From UBA117 sp049975245 (lineage in GTDB: Archaea; Methanobacteriota; Methanobacteria; Methanobacteriales; Methanobacteriaceae), in assembly GCA_049975245.1 (NCBI GenBank), contig JBNGDB010000004.1, positions 1 to 64,000 on the forward strand: 64,000 nt of DNA, in the 5' to 3' direction. Position numbers and translations under genes: made by a program. How positions within the stretch are numbered: the stretch's first letter is position 1; every line of letters begins with the position of its first letter. Below the pieces are notes generated by a model. The model did not search any database. It was not told the origin of the DNA and worked only from the letters and a program-made list of their open reading frames with translations. This document shows, piece after piece, positions 44,728 to 53,827 of the stretch.

Positions 44728-45252
44728 ATGAAAAGCAAAACTATGGATCAACATAAAAAAGGCGCTCCCAGAAATATCAAGGTAGGTGTTATAACCTTAA
44801 GCGACTCCAAATACGAAGAAGCGTTAAAATCTAAACATACAGACATCTCGGGTGATATTATAGAAAAATCTTTACAAAAAAAGGATTATTCAGTTGCCCG
44901 TTCAATTATTCCTGATGAATCCGAAGATCTGCTAAAAACCATTGAAAAATTAGCAAAAACTGAAAATGTAGACGTGATTATTACAACCGGCGGAACCGGG
45001 ATAGGTAGTAGAGATATAACAATCGAAACTTTACATGAAATATTTGAAAAAGAATTGAATGGTTTTGGAGAGATATTTAGATCAGTGTCATACAAAGAAC
45101 TGGGAAGCGGGGCAATATTAAGCAGAGCCACCGCAGGAGTATACCATCGAACACTGATAATAGCACTCCCCGGCTCACCCAATGCTGTTAAAACTGGGCT
45201 TAATATTATATTGGATGAATTAGGACATTTGGTTAAACATTTAAAAGAATAA
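44728..45252 (+). CDS. moaB: MoaB/Mog-family molybdenum cofactor biosynthesis protein
   Basis: 174 residues with the MoCF-binding fold: VGVITLSDSKYEE, DISGDIIEKSL, the pterin/AMP-binding TTGGTGIGSRDITIE (about 91-105) and LPGSPNAVKTGLN near the C-terminus. Adenylates molybdopterin for Mo or W insertion, needed for formylmethanofuran dehydrogenase. AAGGGTG precedes ATG 44728. No other mo-co genes are near. Confidence 0.9.
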   Translation: MKSKTMDQHKKGAPRNIKVGVITLSDSKYEEALKSKHTDISGDIIEKSLQKKDYSVARSIIPDESEDLLKTIEKLAKTENVDVIITTGGTGIGSRDITIETLHEIFEKELNGFGEIFRSVSYKELGSGAILSRATAGVYHRTLIIALPGSPNAVKTGLNIILDELGHLVKHLKE

Positions 45253-45285
45253 AAATTATAATAATTTATTAAGAAATTATATAAT

Positions 45286-45828
45286 TTAGTTAAGATCTTT
45301 AACTGAAATTAAATATTTAAAATCAATAGAAGATTCTTGAAGATTTTCAAAAGCTCCCTCATTCCGGTCAACTACAACATAAGTAGTTTCTACAATGCCA
45401 CCGTTTGCCCTTATTGCTTCAACCGCTTTTAATAATGAATTACCAGTAGTAGTAACATCTTCTACCACTACTACCGAGTCGTTTTTTTTAAGATCTCCTT
45501 CAATAAGTTTTGATGTACCATACCCCTTTTGTGCTTTTCGTATCATTAACAATGGAATTTTTGATTTTAGAGATACTGCAGTGGCAATGGGTACAGCTCC
45601 CAATGCAGGTCCGGCAATTTTATCAATTTTATCTACATCAATCTGATTACATATAATTTCAGCAATTTTAGAGAGTATTTCAGGGTCAGTAATAGCTTTT
45701 TTCATATCCACATAATAATTGCTAGATTTACCCGATGATAGTCTGAAATTACCAAATTTTATAACTTCATTTTTTTTAAGAAGTTCAATTAAATCTTTTT
45801 TTCCGTTATCCTGGTGCGCCCTTGACAT
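45286..45828 (-). CDS. pyrE: orotate phosphoribosyltransferase
   Basis: Fifth step of UMP synthesis. 180 residues, type I PRTase with FRLSSGKSSNYYVDMKKA, PALGAVPIA and the PRPP loop VVVEDVTTTGNSLLKAV (about 112-128). ATG 45828 has GAGGAGTG eight nt upstream, and that site lies inside the overlapping small zinc protein gene, so translation is likely coupled. Length is typical for archaea. Confidence 0.92.
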   Translation of the reverse strand: MSRAHQDNGKKDLIELLKKNEVIKFGNFRLSSGKSSNYYVDMKKAITDPEILSKIAEIICNQIDVDKIDKIAGPALGAVPIATAVSLKSKIPLLMIRKAQKGYGTSKLIEGDLKKNDSVVVVEDVTTTGNSLLKAVEAIRANGGIVETTYVVVDRNEGAFENLQESSIDFKYLISVKDLN

Positions 45829-45956
45829 AATTTACACACTCCTCTACTTGCATCGTAACATTCATGACATACTAGACTACCACAAAAAGAACAACTGTAA
45901 ACTTTCCCGGCTTTACCACAAATTGAACATATCCCTCTAACTTCCAAAAAAAACAC
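45789..45956 (-). CDS. small four-CxxC zinc-binding protein overlapping pyrE
   Basis: A 55-residue frame just upstream of, and overlapping by 40 bp, the start of pyrE. It contains four CxxC pairs (CSIC, CSFC, CHEC, CKLC) and one His, enough for two zinc sites in a B-box/HIT-like treble-clef arrangement, and ends in a basic tail. Start GTG 45956 or TTG 45947; the latter is about 10 nt from AAGG. The density of regular Cys pairs in a short frame argues strongly that it is real. Possible role in nucleic-acid binding or as a PyrE partner; unknown. Confidence 0.78.
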   Translation of the reverse strand: MFFLEVRGICSICGKAGKVYSCSFCGSLVCHECYDASRGVCKLCQGRTRITEKKI

Positions 45957-46011
45957 GCCTTAAAATCAGTTATTAATAAGGGAAAAATAAAATATTAGAT
46001 AGAATAATATT

Positions 46012-46266
46012 TTAGAATTCCATTGAAGATTCTTCTTCAATGCTGGATTTTAATAAAATTTTGTCACCTATCTGTTTTACCATATCATAAGGAACAATGG
46101 TTTCTCCTTTTGATATTCCAAGATTTTCTGATAGGCCTCCTTTACCCAGAACTAAGGATTCAATTTTTCTATTTTCAAGATTAACCTCAACATCCTTTAC
46201 CTTACCAATAACAGTTGCAGCACTATCCAGTACTTCTTTTCCAACTATTTCATCTACTATCCTCAT
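46012..46266 (-). CDS. PRC-barrel domain protein
   Basis: 84 residues forming one PRC-barrel: EIVGKEVLDSAATVIGKVKDVEVN, IESLVLGKGG and GETIVPYDMVKQIGDKILLK. Such small archaeal PRC proteins are linked to RNA processing or, in haloarchaea and relatives, to cell division (CdpB family). GGTGATA precedes ATG 46266. Single gene; division versus RNA role cannot be decided here. Confidence 0.8.
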   Translation of the reverse strand: MRIVDEIVGKEVLDSAATVIGKVKDVEVNLENRKIESLVLGKGGLSENLGISKGETIVPYDMVKQIGDKILLKSSIEEESSMEF

Positions 46267-46488
46267 TTTATCACCATTGATATTTTATTGAATAAATTAT
46301 TTAAGTTTTGCCGAAGCAACCAGTAAATTTTTTATTTTATTTTTTTAAAATAATTAAAGAATTAAATGAGTATTTACAAGTAATAGATTAGTTAATAAGA
46401 GCTGTTTAACATAAAAAATATTTTATAAATTAGAATTAACAAAAAAAGCTGCTAAATTAAAATTTAGATTATTAAAAAGTTTTTGAAT

Positions 46489-46496
46489 AAAAAAAA
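46489..46496 (-). terminator. oligo-T terminator candidate after the first symporter gene
   Basis: A run of eight T on the minus strand about 10 bp beyond the stop codon at 46506. Confidence 0.4.
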
Positions 46497-46505
46497 GGAA
46501 GAGAG

Positions 46506-48098
46506 TTATTTAACTCCCTTAAATACCTTGTCTATATGTTCTTTTTTGGGTGGTTGGGTTAGCAAACTAACCACTATTGTTATAACAAATGCCAGTGGCA
46601 AAGCCACAACAATTGGATCAACAACTGGCCATGGCATGGCAGTTATTAAAACATCACGCCCCAAAATCATTTTTGCTATTCCCAGAGCTTCTGCTTCTTT
46701 TTTGTGCACAAAAACTAGCCAGAATAGACTGAAAAATGTACCTACTACTAGACCAGATATTGCTCCTGCTTTTGTTGCTTTTTTCCAAAACAAGGCACAA
46801 ATATACATTGAAAGAAATGCGGCCGCACATAAACCAAAGAATATGGCCGTAGCTTGGGCTACTACTCCTGGTGGGGAAATAAATGCTAAAACTATGGCAA
46901 GGATTACAGCTGCCACTATTCCTCCTCTAGCAATCCAAACTGAACTTCCTTTTTCGCCTTTCTTTTTAAATATTGTTTCGTAAACATCTCTACCAATTGA
47001 AGTACCTTGAACGTGGAACTGTGAACTCATGGTAGACATGGCAGCCGAAAGTAGGGTTACCATGAAAAGGTATGCAAACCAGGCAGGCATTGCTAATGTA
47101 ATAAAAAGAGGTATAATTTTGTCTATATTTCCTCCAGCAGCTTGAATGGCAATTTGACCACCATTTTGAAGGAAGTAAACATTTGACAATGCACCAACGA
47201 TAAATGCCGTTCCTGTCATGACTAATATAAATATTCCTCCGACTAAAACTGCTCTGTTAAGTTCTCTGTTAGATTTAACTGTCATAAACCGAACTGCTAA
47301 CTGTGGTTGGGCAAGAACTCCTATACCCACACCTAGAACCAATGTGGATATTAAAGTCCACCAGAAAGGACTTCCCAATGTTGGCATGGTGGTCCATCCC
47401 GTGCTTCCAGTTGCTGCGGCTGTGGCAGGTACCAGATTCGCCATATTAGTAAGAGCTTGATTAGCATTTTCAACTCCGCCAAGTAGTACGTAAGTGGCTA
47501 TAAGTAAAAATAACATTCCAAAAAACATTATCGTTCCCTGCACGGCATCAGTATACATAACTCCCCGGATTCCTCCAAAGACCACGTAAACTAAAATTAT
47601 TAGAGCCATACCAAATAATGCTATATTATAATCCAAATTTAAGGTGGTTTCTATAAATCTCGATATTCCTATTAATACAGCCGATGCGTAAAGAGGCATA
47701 CCAAAGAATATAACTAATCCACTGAAGTATTGTATAAACTTACTGTCAAATCTTCTAGATAAAAATTCCGGAAAGGTCAACGCATTTAAATTGTGGCCGA
47801 TTTTTCTTGTACGTTTCCCAAAAAATACAAATGCAATAAAAATTCCCACAAAAATATTTAAAAAAGTCAGCCATAATAGGCCCAAACCATAAACCCCGGC
47901 AACACCTCCAAAACCAACAATTGCCGCGGTACTAATAAACGTCGCCCCATAACTCAAAGCCATAATATATGGATGAGTTTTTCGCCCGGCAACCATGAAA
48001 TCCTCCGAAGTTTTAGTCCTTTTCCAGGCCAGGTACCCGACGTAACCGATTAAAACTAGATAAAAAATTATAACTATACTAAGTACCATTACATCCAT
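46506..48098 (-). CDS. sodium:solute symporter family protein (copy 1)
   Basis: 530 residues, about 13 membrane helices, SSS family: VAGRKTHPYIMALSYGATFISTAAIVGFGG near the N-terminus holds the unwound TM1 region, MYTDAVQGTIMF and AAMSTMSSQFHVQGTSIGRD carry the Na2-site Ser/Thr residues. Substrate unknown; organic acids, amino acids or pantothenate are possible. Preceded 12 nt upstream by a small acidic one-helix protein. Closely related along its whole length to the second copy at 48559, with blocks such as GSTGWTTMPTLGSPFWW identical. Confidence 0.87.
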   Translation of the reverse strand: MDVMVLSIVIIFYLVLIGYVGYLAWKRTKTSEDFMVAGRKTHPYIMALSYGATFISTAAIVGFGGVAGVYGLGLLWLTFLNIFVGIFIAFVFFGKRTRKIGHNLNALTFPEFLSRRFDSKFIQYFSGLVIFFGMPLYASAVLIGISRFIETTLNLDYNIALFGMALIILVYVVFGGIRGVMYTDAVQGTIMFFGMLFLLIATYVLLGGVENANQALTNMANLVPATAAATGSTGWTTMPTLGSPFWWTLISTLVLGVGIGVLAQPQLAVRFMTVKSNRELNRAVLVGGIFILVMTGTAFIVGALSNVYFLQNGGQIAIQAAGGNIDKIIPLFITLAMPAWFAYLFMVTLLSAAMSTMSSQFHVQGTSIGRDVYETIFKKKGEKGSSVWIARGGIVAAVILAIVLAFISPPGVVAQATAIFFGLCAAAFLSMYICALFWKKATKAGAISGLVVGTFFSLFWLVFVHKKEAEALGIAKMILGRDVLITAMPWPVVDPIVVALPLAFVITIVVSLLTQPPKKEHIDKVFKGVK

Positions 48099-48110
48099 TT
48101 CAAAAACCCC

Positions 48111-48314
48111 CTATCCTTCTTCATCCCAGAGTCCTAATTCTTCCTCTTCCATTTCTTTTTCTTTTTCATGCCATTCAATTTCCTCTTCGATCTGTTCTTC
48201 TTCTGCTTCAGCACCTTTATTCCAGTTTATTATGCCATAAACTACGCATAGTAACGCACTGAGAATACAAAGAATATATGCGCCCCAGATCCATGGATCG
48301 TTGAGTCCAAACAT
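48111..48314 (-). CDS. symporter small accessory protein
   Basis: 67 residues: a short N-terminus MFGLNDPW, one membrane helix (about 9-30) and a strongly acidic tail (EEEQIEEEIEWHEKEKEMEE) that would face the cytosol. Small one-helix proteins of this form accompany SSS transporters. ATG 48314 is chosen because GAGGTGG lies five nt upstream. It ends 12 nt before symporter copy 1 and is absent next to copy 2. Confidence 0.75.
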   Translation of the reverse strand: MFGLNDPWIWGAYILCILSALLCVVYGIINWNKGAEAEEEQIEEEIEWHEKEKEMEEEELGLWDEEG

Positions 48315-48330
48315 AGATACCACCTCTTGA

Positions 48331-48396
48331 TATGTCGTGAAGCTTTTCCCCCCTAATATTTTTAATTTAAATATTAACTAGTCACTTTCCGACATA
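48331..48396. promoter_or_regulatory. widely spaced inverted repeat TATGTCG...CGACATA at the accessory/symporter promoter
   Basis: TATGTCG (48331-48337) and CGACATA (48390-48396) are perfect complements 59 bp apart centre to centre. They flank an AT-rich segment with TTTAAAT that likely holds the TATA box, so a regulator bound at both could loop or occlude the promoter. Confidence 0.3.
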
Positions 48397-48524
48397 ATTT
48401 CATATGATTTATAATTAAAGAAAAGATAGTTTAAATATTTCTATTTTTTTCTCTAGTAAAACCCAGAAAAAATAAAAAAGATACTATAAACACGGGGGGA
48501 TTTAAAATTTAGATGGGCTGTAAA

Positions 48525-48551
48525 TAAAAAAATTTAAAAAAATAAAAAAAA
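48525..48551 (-). terminator. oligo-T terminator candidate after the second symporter gene
   Basis: Three adjacent runs of seven to eight T on the minus strand directly beyond the stop codon at 48559, the form expected for archaeal termination. Confidence 0.45.
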
Positions 48552-48558
48552 TTACCTC

Positions 48559-50142
48559 CTATATTCCCTTAAAACATTTTTTCAAATGTTTTTCTTGGGG
48601 TGGTTTAGTTATCAGGCTAACTATTATGGTTACTGCCAATGCCAGAGGTAAAGCTATTACCAAGGGGTCAACTACGGGCCATGGCATTGATGTTATAAGA
48701 TAATCAGTTCCAAATAAGGCTTTAGATACTCCCAGAGCTGCAGCTTCTTTTTTATGTACGAATATTAGCCAAAATAGACTAACTACTGTACCTACAATTA
48801 ATCCTGATATTGCACCTTCTTTTGTGGCCCTCTTCCAGAATAAAGCACATATAAACATTGGAAGGAATGCTGAAACACATATACCAAAAAATATAGCAGT
48901 TCCCTGTGCAATAACACTTCCTGGTAAAATATAGCCTAAAATAACTGCAATTAACACACCTATAATTACTCCCGCTCTGGTTATCAGTACAGATTTATCT
49001 GTATCCCTTTTGAAGATAGTTTCATAAAAATCCCGGCCGATTGAAGTTCCCTGTGCATGGAACTGTGAACTTAATGTTGACATTGCAGCGGCCAGTAATA
49101 CAAGCAGGAATACATATGAAAACCATTCTGGCATGGCACTGTTTATAAATAAAGGTATTATTTTGTCTACATTACATCCAGCTACCGCAATTGAAATTTG
49201 ATTCAATGTTTGATAGAAATAAACATTAGATAGGGCTCCAACGATATAAGCACTACCAGGTATTACTAAAATAAATAATCCACCAATTAATACTGCCCTA
49301 TTTAGTTCCCGGTTGGATTTAACCGTCATAAAACGAACTGCCAGTTGGGGTTGGGCTAAAACACCTAATCCCACTCCTAATATTATAGTTGATACCAGTG
49401 TCCACCAAAAGGGACTTCCCAATGTTGGCATGGTAGTCCAACCAGTACTGCCGGTTGCTGCTGCTTGAGCAGGTACCAAGCTGGCCATGTTGGTAAGAGT
49501 TTGATGAGCATTCTCAACACCACCTAATAATACATAAGTGGCTATAATAAGAAATATCATGGCCAGAAACATTATTGTTCCTTGTAATGCATCGGTATAC
49601 ATCACACCCCTAATTCCTCCTAAAACGACATAAATAGCCACTATCACTGCCATTATTATAAGAGCTATGTTAAAATCTATAGATAGTGTGGTTTCAATAA
49701 ATCTAGCCGCACCAATCAATACTACAGAAGCATAGATGGGCATTGCACAGAAAATTATTAATCCAGTACAATATTGGATAAATTTACTATTAAATCTTCT
49801 AGCAATTAACTCTGGAAATGTCAATGCCTCCAAGTTGTGACCCATTTTCCTGGTTCTTTTGCCGAAAAATACGAATGCTATAAATATACCCACTATAATG
49901 TTTAAGAATACTAACCACAACAAACCCATACCATATAAGCCAGCTATACCCCCAAACCCTACAATAGCAGCTGTACTTATAAAGGTAGCCCCATAACTCA
50001 TGGCCATTATATAAGGATTGGTCTTACGACCTGCTACCATATAATCTTCAGAGCTTGTGGTTCGTCTCCAACCGATGTAACCCACGTATCCTACAACTAA
50101 AAGGTAGACTAAAACAATCACTGTGAGCACTAATAAATCCAC
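48559..50142 (-). CDS. sodium:solute symporter family protein (copy 2)
   Basis: 527 residues, paralogue of copy 1 with the same helix layout and matching motifs (VAGRKTNPYIMAMSYGATF, MYTDALQGTIMF, AAMSTLSSQFHAQGTSIGRD). Start is GTG 50142 with the strong GGAGGAGATT ahead of it. It has no accessory gene of its own. Divergence is spread evenly, suggesting an old tandem duplication followed by retention of both, perhaps with different substrates or regulation. Confidence 0.87.
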   Translation of the reverse strand: MDLLVLTVIVLVYLLVVGYVGYIGWRRTTSSEDYMVAGRKTNPYIMAMSYGATFISTAAIVGFGGIAGLYGMGLLWLVFLNIIVGIFIAFVFFGKRTRKMGHNLEALTFPELIARRFNSKFIQYCTGLIIFCAMPIYASVVLIGAARFIETTLSIDFNIALIIMAVIVAIYVVLGGIRGVMYTDALQGTIMFLAMIFLIIATYVLLGGVENAHQTLTNMASLVPAQAAATGSTGWTTMPTLGSPFWWTLVSTIILGVGLGVLAQPQLAVRFMTVKSNRELNRAVLIGGLFILVIPGSAYIVGALSNVYFYQTLNQISIAVAGCNVDKIIPLFINSAMPEWFSYVFLLVLLAAAMSTLSSQFHAQGTSIGRDFYETIFKRDTDKSVLITRAGVIIGVLIAVILGYILPGSVIAQGTAIFFGICVSAFLPMFICALFWKRATKEGAISGLIVGTVVSLFWLIFVHKKEAAALGVSKALFGTDYLITSMPWPVVDPLVIALPLALAVTIIVSLITKPPQEKHLKKCFKGI

Positions 50143-50637
50143 TTAATCTCCTCCTATATATAATCTAATCAATCATTTCTAAAAACTATTTAAACAATTA
50201 TTATCAAATAATATCCAAACTTTAGCCAATATACAAATAATACCAATATTAGATTGAATATATCTATTTTGATAATGTTGCTAAAGTTTAAAATGTTTAA
50301 TTATGTACAATTATAAAAAAAATTAACATAAATACTATATAAAATTTGATATTTAATTTTCCAAAACTTATTCATCAAAAAAAAGAATTTTTCTAAAAAA
50401 TATATAAATATACTAATTAAATTTTTAGTTGAACTAATTAAAAAAAAATATATAAAAAATCATCTAAAAGTAAATATAATAATTTTATCTAAATTCCAGC
50501 AAAGATAATAATTAAAAATTGTAGAATTTAAAATATTATACAATTCATGTATTTATTATAATTTTAACATCTGAAACTATTGTGATTTCCAATAAAACCC
50601 GTGTTAAAGATAAAAAATCAAATTTTGGTAGATAAAA
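50143..50637. promoter_or_regulatory. divergent symporter/paaK control region with 10-bp inverted repeat
   Basis: 495 bp of AT-rich DNA between divergent genes. AAACTTTAGC (50217-50226) and its exact complement GCTAAAGTTT (50280-50289) lie 63 bp apart centre to centre, about six helical turns, 75-147 bp upstream of symporter copy 2. Further right, two AAAATATATAAA-like blocks near 50397 and 50449 are TATA candidates. No open frame seen. Confidence 0.4.
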
Positions 50638-51936
50638 ATGATCTGGAATGAAAAAGCAGAGACTATGTCTCAAGAAGAAAGGGAAAAATTACAGCTAAAT
50701 AGATTAAAAATTATAGTAGAAAAAGCATATAATAAGGTTCCGTATTACAAAAAAAGGTTTGATGAAATCAATCTTAAACCTGAAGATATTAAAAGTCTTA
50801 AAGACATAGAAAAACTTCCATTCACCACTAAAACTGATCTTAGAGAAGCATATCCCTTCGGAATGTTTGCAGTCCCGGATGAAGAAATAGTTGAAGTACA
50901 CACATCTTCTGGTACAACCGGCAAACCAACAGTATCAGGTTATACTAAAAAGGACTTAGAAATTTGGAGTGAAGTGATGGCAAGAACACTTACCATGGCC
51001 GGTGCAACTAAAAAGGATAAAATTCAAAATTGTTATGGGTATGGTCTATTTACTGGTGGTCTAGGTGTTCATTACGGTGCTCAGAAGATTGGATCTACAG
51101 TTATACCCATTTCTGCCGGTAACACCAAAAGACAAATTGAGATTATGCAGGATTTTAAAACATCTATTATAACTTGCACTCCCTCTTATGCATTATACCT
51201 CGCAGAAATGATTCAAAAACAAAACATTAAACCTGATGAACTTAATCTAAAAGCAGGAGTCTTTGGGGCAGAGATGTGGACTGAGGAAATGCGTGAAGAG
51301 ATAGAAAAAAGGCTTAAAATATTAGCAGTTAATATATACGGACTTACTGAAATAATTGGGCCTGGTGTAGCCCAAGAATGTGAAGAAAAAACCGGGCTGC
51401 ATGTTTTTGAGGATCATTTCTATCCAGAAATTATCGATTCTGAAACAATGAAACCACTTCCAGAAGGTGAAAAAGGAGAATTAGTACTTACCACCCTTAC
51501 CCGGGAAGGAATGCCCATTATAAGATTTAGAACAAAAGACATAACTGCTCTTAGAAGGGATGACTGCAGTTGCGGTAGAACATTAGTTAAAATGGACCGG
51601 ATAACTGGCAGAACTGATGATATGCTTAAAATTAGAGGAGTGATAGTATTCCCATCCCAGATTGAAAGAGCTTTACTTAAAATAGAAGTTTTAGAACCTC
51701 ATTATCAAATCATTGTTACAAGGCCGCATCATCTGGATGAACTGGAAGTCCAGGTAGAAACTTCGGAAAAATTATTCTCTGATGAAGTAAAACACGTGGA
51801 AGAGGTTAAAAAGATGATTGAAAACAAAATTCATAACGAAATAGGATTAAGGGTCAATGTTACTTTGGTTGAACCAAAAAGTTTACCGCGCAGTGAAGGA
51901 AAAGCTGTAAGAGTAATTGATAAAAGAGAAATATAA
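50638..51936 (+). CDS. paaK: phenylacetate-CoA ligase family protein
   Basis: Activates aryl acids (phenylacetate, indoleacetate) to CoA thioesters with ATP. 432 residues: P-loop HTSSGTTGKPTVSGYT (about 89-104), VYGLTEIIGPGV-type block (NIYGLTEIIGPG), and C-terminal TGRTDDMLKIRGVIVFPSQIE. Followed 15 nt downstream by an ACT protein, and close to iorAB, so it probably supplies aryl-CoA for reductive carboxylation to arylpyruvates, the salvage route to aromatic amino acids in methanogens. Confidence 0.9.
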   Translation: MIWNEKAETMSQEEREKLQLNRLKIIVEKAYNKVPYYKKRFDEINLKPEDIKSLKDIEKLPFTTKTDLREAYPFGMFAVPDEEIVEVHTSSGTTGKPTVSGYTKKDLEIWSEVMARTLTMAGATKKDKIQNCYGYGLFTGGLGVHYGAQKIGSTVIPISAGNTKRQIEIMQDFKTSIITCTPSYALYLAEMIQKQNIKPDELNLKAGVFGAEMWTEEMREEIEKRLKILAVNIYGLTEIIGPGVAQECEEKTGLHVFEDHFYPEIIDSETMKPLPEGEKGELVLTTLTREGMPIIRFRTKDITALRRDDCSCGRTLVKMDRITGRTDDMLKIRGVIVFPSQIERALLKIEVLEPHYQIIVTRPHHLDELEVQVETSEKLFSDEVKHVEEVKKMIENKIHNEIGLRVNVTLVEPKSLPRSEGKAVRVIDKREI

Positions 51937-51951
51937 TAGAAGGGGATTAAA

Positions 51952-52383
51952 ATGAAATTAAAACAAATATCTATCTTTTTAGAAAACAAAAAAGGAAGAC
52001 TTAAAGAAGCCGTCCAAATACTTTCACAAGCAAATATAAATATCAGAGCACTCTCAATCGCCGATACCTCTGAATTTGGGATTTTACGTTTAATAGTTCC
52101 AGAACCAGTGAAAGCTAAGCAGGAACTGGAAAAAAACAATTTTGTGGTTAAAATTAATGATGTAATAGCAGTAGAAGTCCCAGATAGTCCAGGAGGATTA
52201 TATGGGATATTAGAAATCCTAAATGAAGCTGATATGAACGTAGAATATATTTACGCTTTTGTTGAAAAGAAGACTGACAAAGCCATAGTAGTCATACGTA
52301 CTGAAGATATTGAAGAAGGCATCGACGTACTTAAAAAAGGAAAGGCTACTGTTCTTACCAATGAGGAAGTCTATGAATTATAA
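51952..52383 (+). CDS. tandem ACT-domain protein
   Basis: 143 residues made of two ACT domains (about 1-70 and 71-143: KQISIFLENKKGRLKEAVQILS and IAVEVPDSPGGLYGILEIL). ACT domains bind amino acids. It lies 15 nt after paaK with AAGGGGATT as ribosome binding site, so it probably senses an aromatic amino acid and adjusts the ligase or the IOR pathway; this is inferred from linkage. Confidence 0.82.
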   Translation: MKLKQISIFLENKKGRLKEAVQILSQANINIRALSIADTSEFGILRLIVPEPVKAKQELEKNNFVVKINDVIAVEVPDSPGGLYGILEILNEADMNVEYIYAFVEKKTDKAIVVIRTEDIEEGIDVLKKGKATVLTNEEVYEL

Positions 52384-52581
52384 AATTAAATTATTTACTT
52401 TTAATGTCCATGTAGAACAAAAAGTTCATTTAATTTAACTATTTCTTTATTAATATTTTCAATTTCTATTTTTGTTTTCTAAAAGTTGTTAATAGAATCT
52501 TTAAAAAAATTATATCCAAAAAATGTTAAAATTAGAAGAATAGGTTAGATTTGAGTAAATTGATTTAAAAATGAAAATTAA

Positions 52582-52959
52582 CTACATCTCTTTAAGTACC
52601 GCATCAGCTTGAATGGCTCTGGATTCCATTTCAACAAAAATAAGACCAAGTTGCGCTTCAGGTTCAGTTAAAGCTGTTAAAATTGCTTTTTCACCCGCCG
52701 GAATTAATACAATTGTACCTTTTTCAGTTTTAACTGATATTTCATTTACGAAACCCGTATTCATCTGGCCTGATGCTGCTTCGGCAGCTCCCATAATAGT
52801 GGAACAAAGTGCAGAGAAAATTCTAGCATCCACATCGGGAGGGGTTCTTGAATTAATCAGAAGTCCTTCTTTAGAAACTATTCCACACGCTTTTATTTGT
52901 CCAACCTGCATCAAAGCAGTAAGAACATCATCAAGCTTTTCCTTTTTTGTTTTACTCAT
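52582..52959 (-). CDS. roadblock/LC7 domain protein
   Basis: 125 residues of one roadblock/LC7 fold (LDDVLTALMQVGQIKACGIVSKEGLLI, FVNEISVKTEKGTIVLIPAGEKAILTAL, LGLIFVEME). These proteins usually regulate small GTPases (MglB type); no GTPase gene is adjacent. It is convergent with the ACT gene and upstream of, but on the same strand as, nothing in its own unit; iorB ends 270 bp away. Confidence 0.82.
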   Translation of the reverse strand: MSKTKKEKLDDVLTALMQVGQIKACGIVSKEGLLINSRTPPDVDARIFSALCSTIMGAAEAASGQMNTGFVNEISVKTEKGTIVLIPAGEKAILTALTEPEAQLGLIFVEMESRAIQADAVLKEM

Positions 52960-53229
52960 GATTTGCCCCGTAAATGATAATTAGCAAATAATTATATAAA
53001 TATATAATCCTCCATTAAAAAATATGCTATATTTCTTAAAAATTAAATTTTTATAACTAGATCAAATAATGAATAGTACTTATATCACCAGATAATATTC
53101 TTTTCTAATATATTATATAGAATTTTTTCAAATATTAAATTTTTTTACTTTAACTATTAATCAAACAAAATTTAATATAAAACTTCATAAAGTTCCTTTA
53201 TTAGAGAAATACTAATCCAATTTAGATTA

Positions 53230-53823
53230 CTACTGACCTATAGATTGTTCAAAACCCTGATTAAATGCGTTTAAATTAGTTTCCATATGTTTTTGTGGTA
53301 AATTTTCTTTCATTGAACTAATCAAACTTTCTTTATCTAGAGGGAAATTCGGAACGGATAATGCCCCTCCCAACATAACCATATTAAGCGATAAAATATT
53401 ACCTGCCTCTTTAGCAATATTTTCTGCATTTAACAATTTTAGATTAGGTGAAACTGATATTAGTTCATCAATAATAGTTTCTAAATCAGGATAAGGAATA
53501 TCACTTTTTAGTATATTGAAGGGCATGATTGTCGCAGTATTTACAATCATGTAGGTGTCTTTAGAAATTTTTGGAAGAGCTCTCAATGCTTCCAATGGTT
53601 CAAATGCTATTAAAAGATCAGAACCCCCATCTGGAATAATAGGACTATAAGCATCACCTAATTTTATTTCTGTAGATACTCCGCCCCCTCTTTGAGCCAT
53701 TCCATGAATTTCACTCATAACCACGTTAAATTTATTTTTTATTCCTGCTTCGCCGATTATTATGGAGGTCTTGATAATTCCCTGGCCCCCTACTCCAGAA
53801 ATATAAATGTTATAAGGTTTCAT
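53230..53823 (-). CDS. iorB: indolepyruvate ferredoxin oxidoreductase, beta subunit
   Basis: 197 residues of the POR gamma-type domain: YISGVGGQGIIKTSIIIGEA, MSEIHGMAQRGGGVSTEI, and LIAFEPLEALRAL. Partner of IorA in the ferredoxin-linked interconversion of arylpyruvates and aryl-acyl-CoA + CO2. It starts 4 nt after the iorA stop with GGAAGTGATT, so the subunits are co-translated. Length normal. Confidence 0.92.
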   Translation of the reverse strand: MKPYNIYISGVGGQGIIKTSIIIGEAGIKNKFNVVMSEIHGMAQRGGGVSTEIKLGDAYSPIIPDGGSDLLIAFEPLEALRALPKISKDTYMIVNTATIMPFNILKSDIPYPDLETIIDELISVSPNLKLLNAENIAKEAGNILSLNMVMLGGALSVPNFPLDKESLISSMKENLPQKHMETNLNAFNQGFEQSIGQ

Positions 53824-53827
53824 TTAA

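Noticed and set aside
46483..46983. 166-codon ORF opposite the first symporter
   Set aside because: Antisense of membrane-helix codons; no start signal and no recognisable domain.
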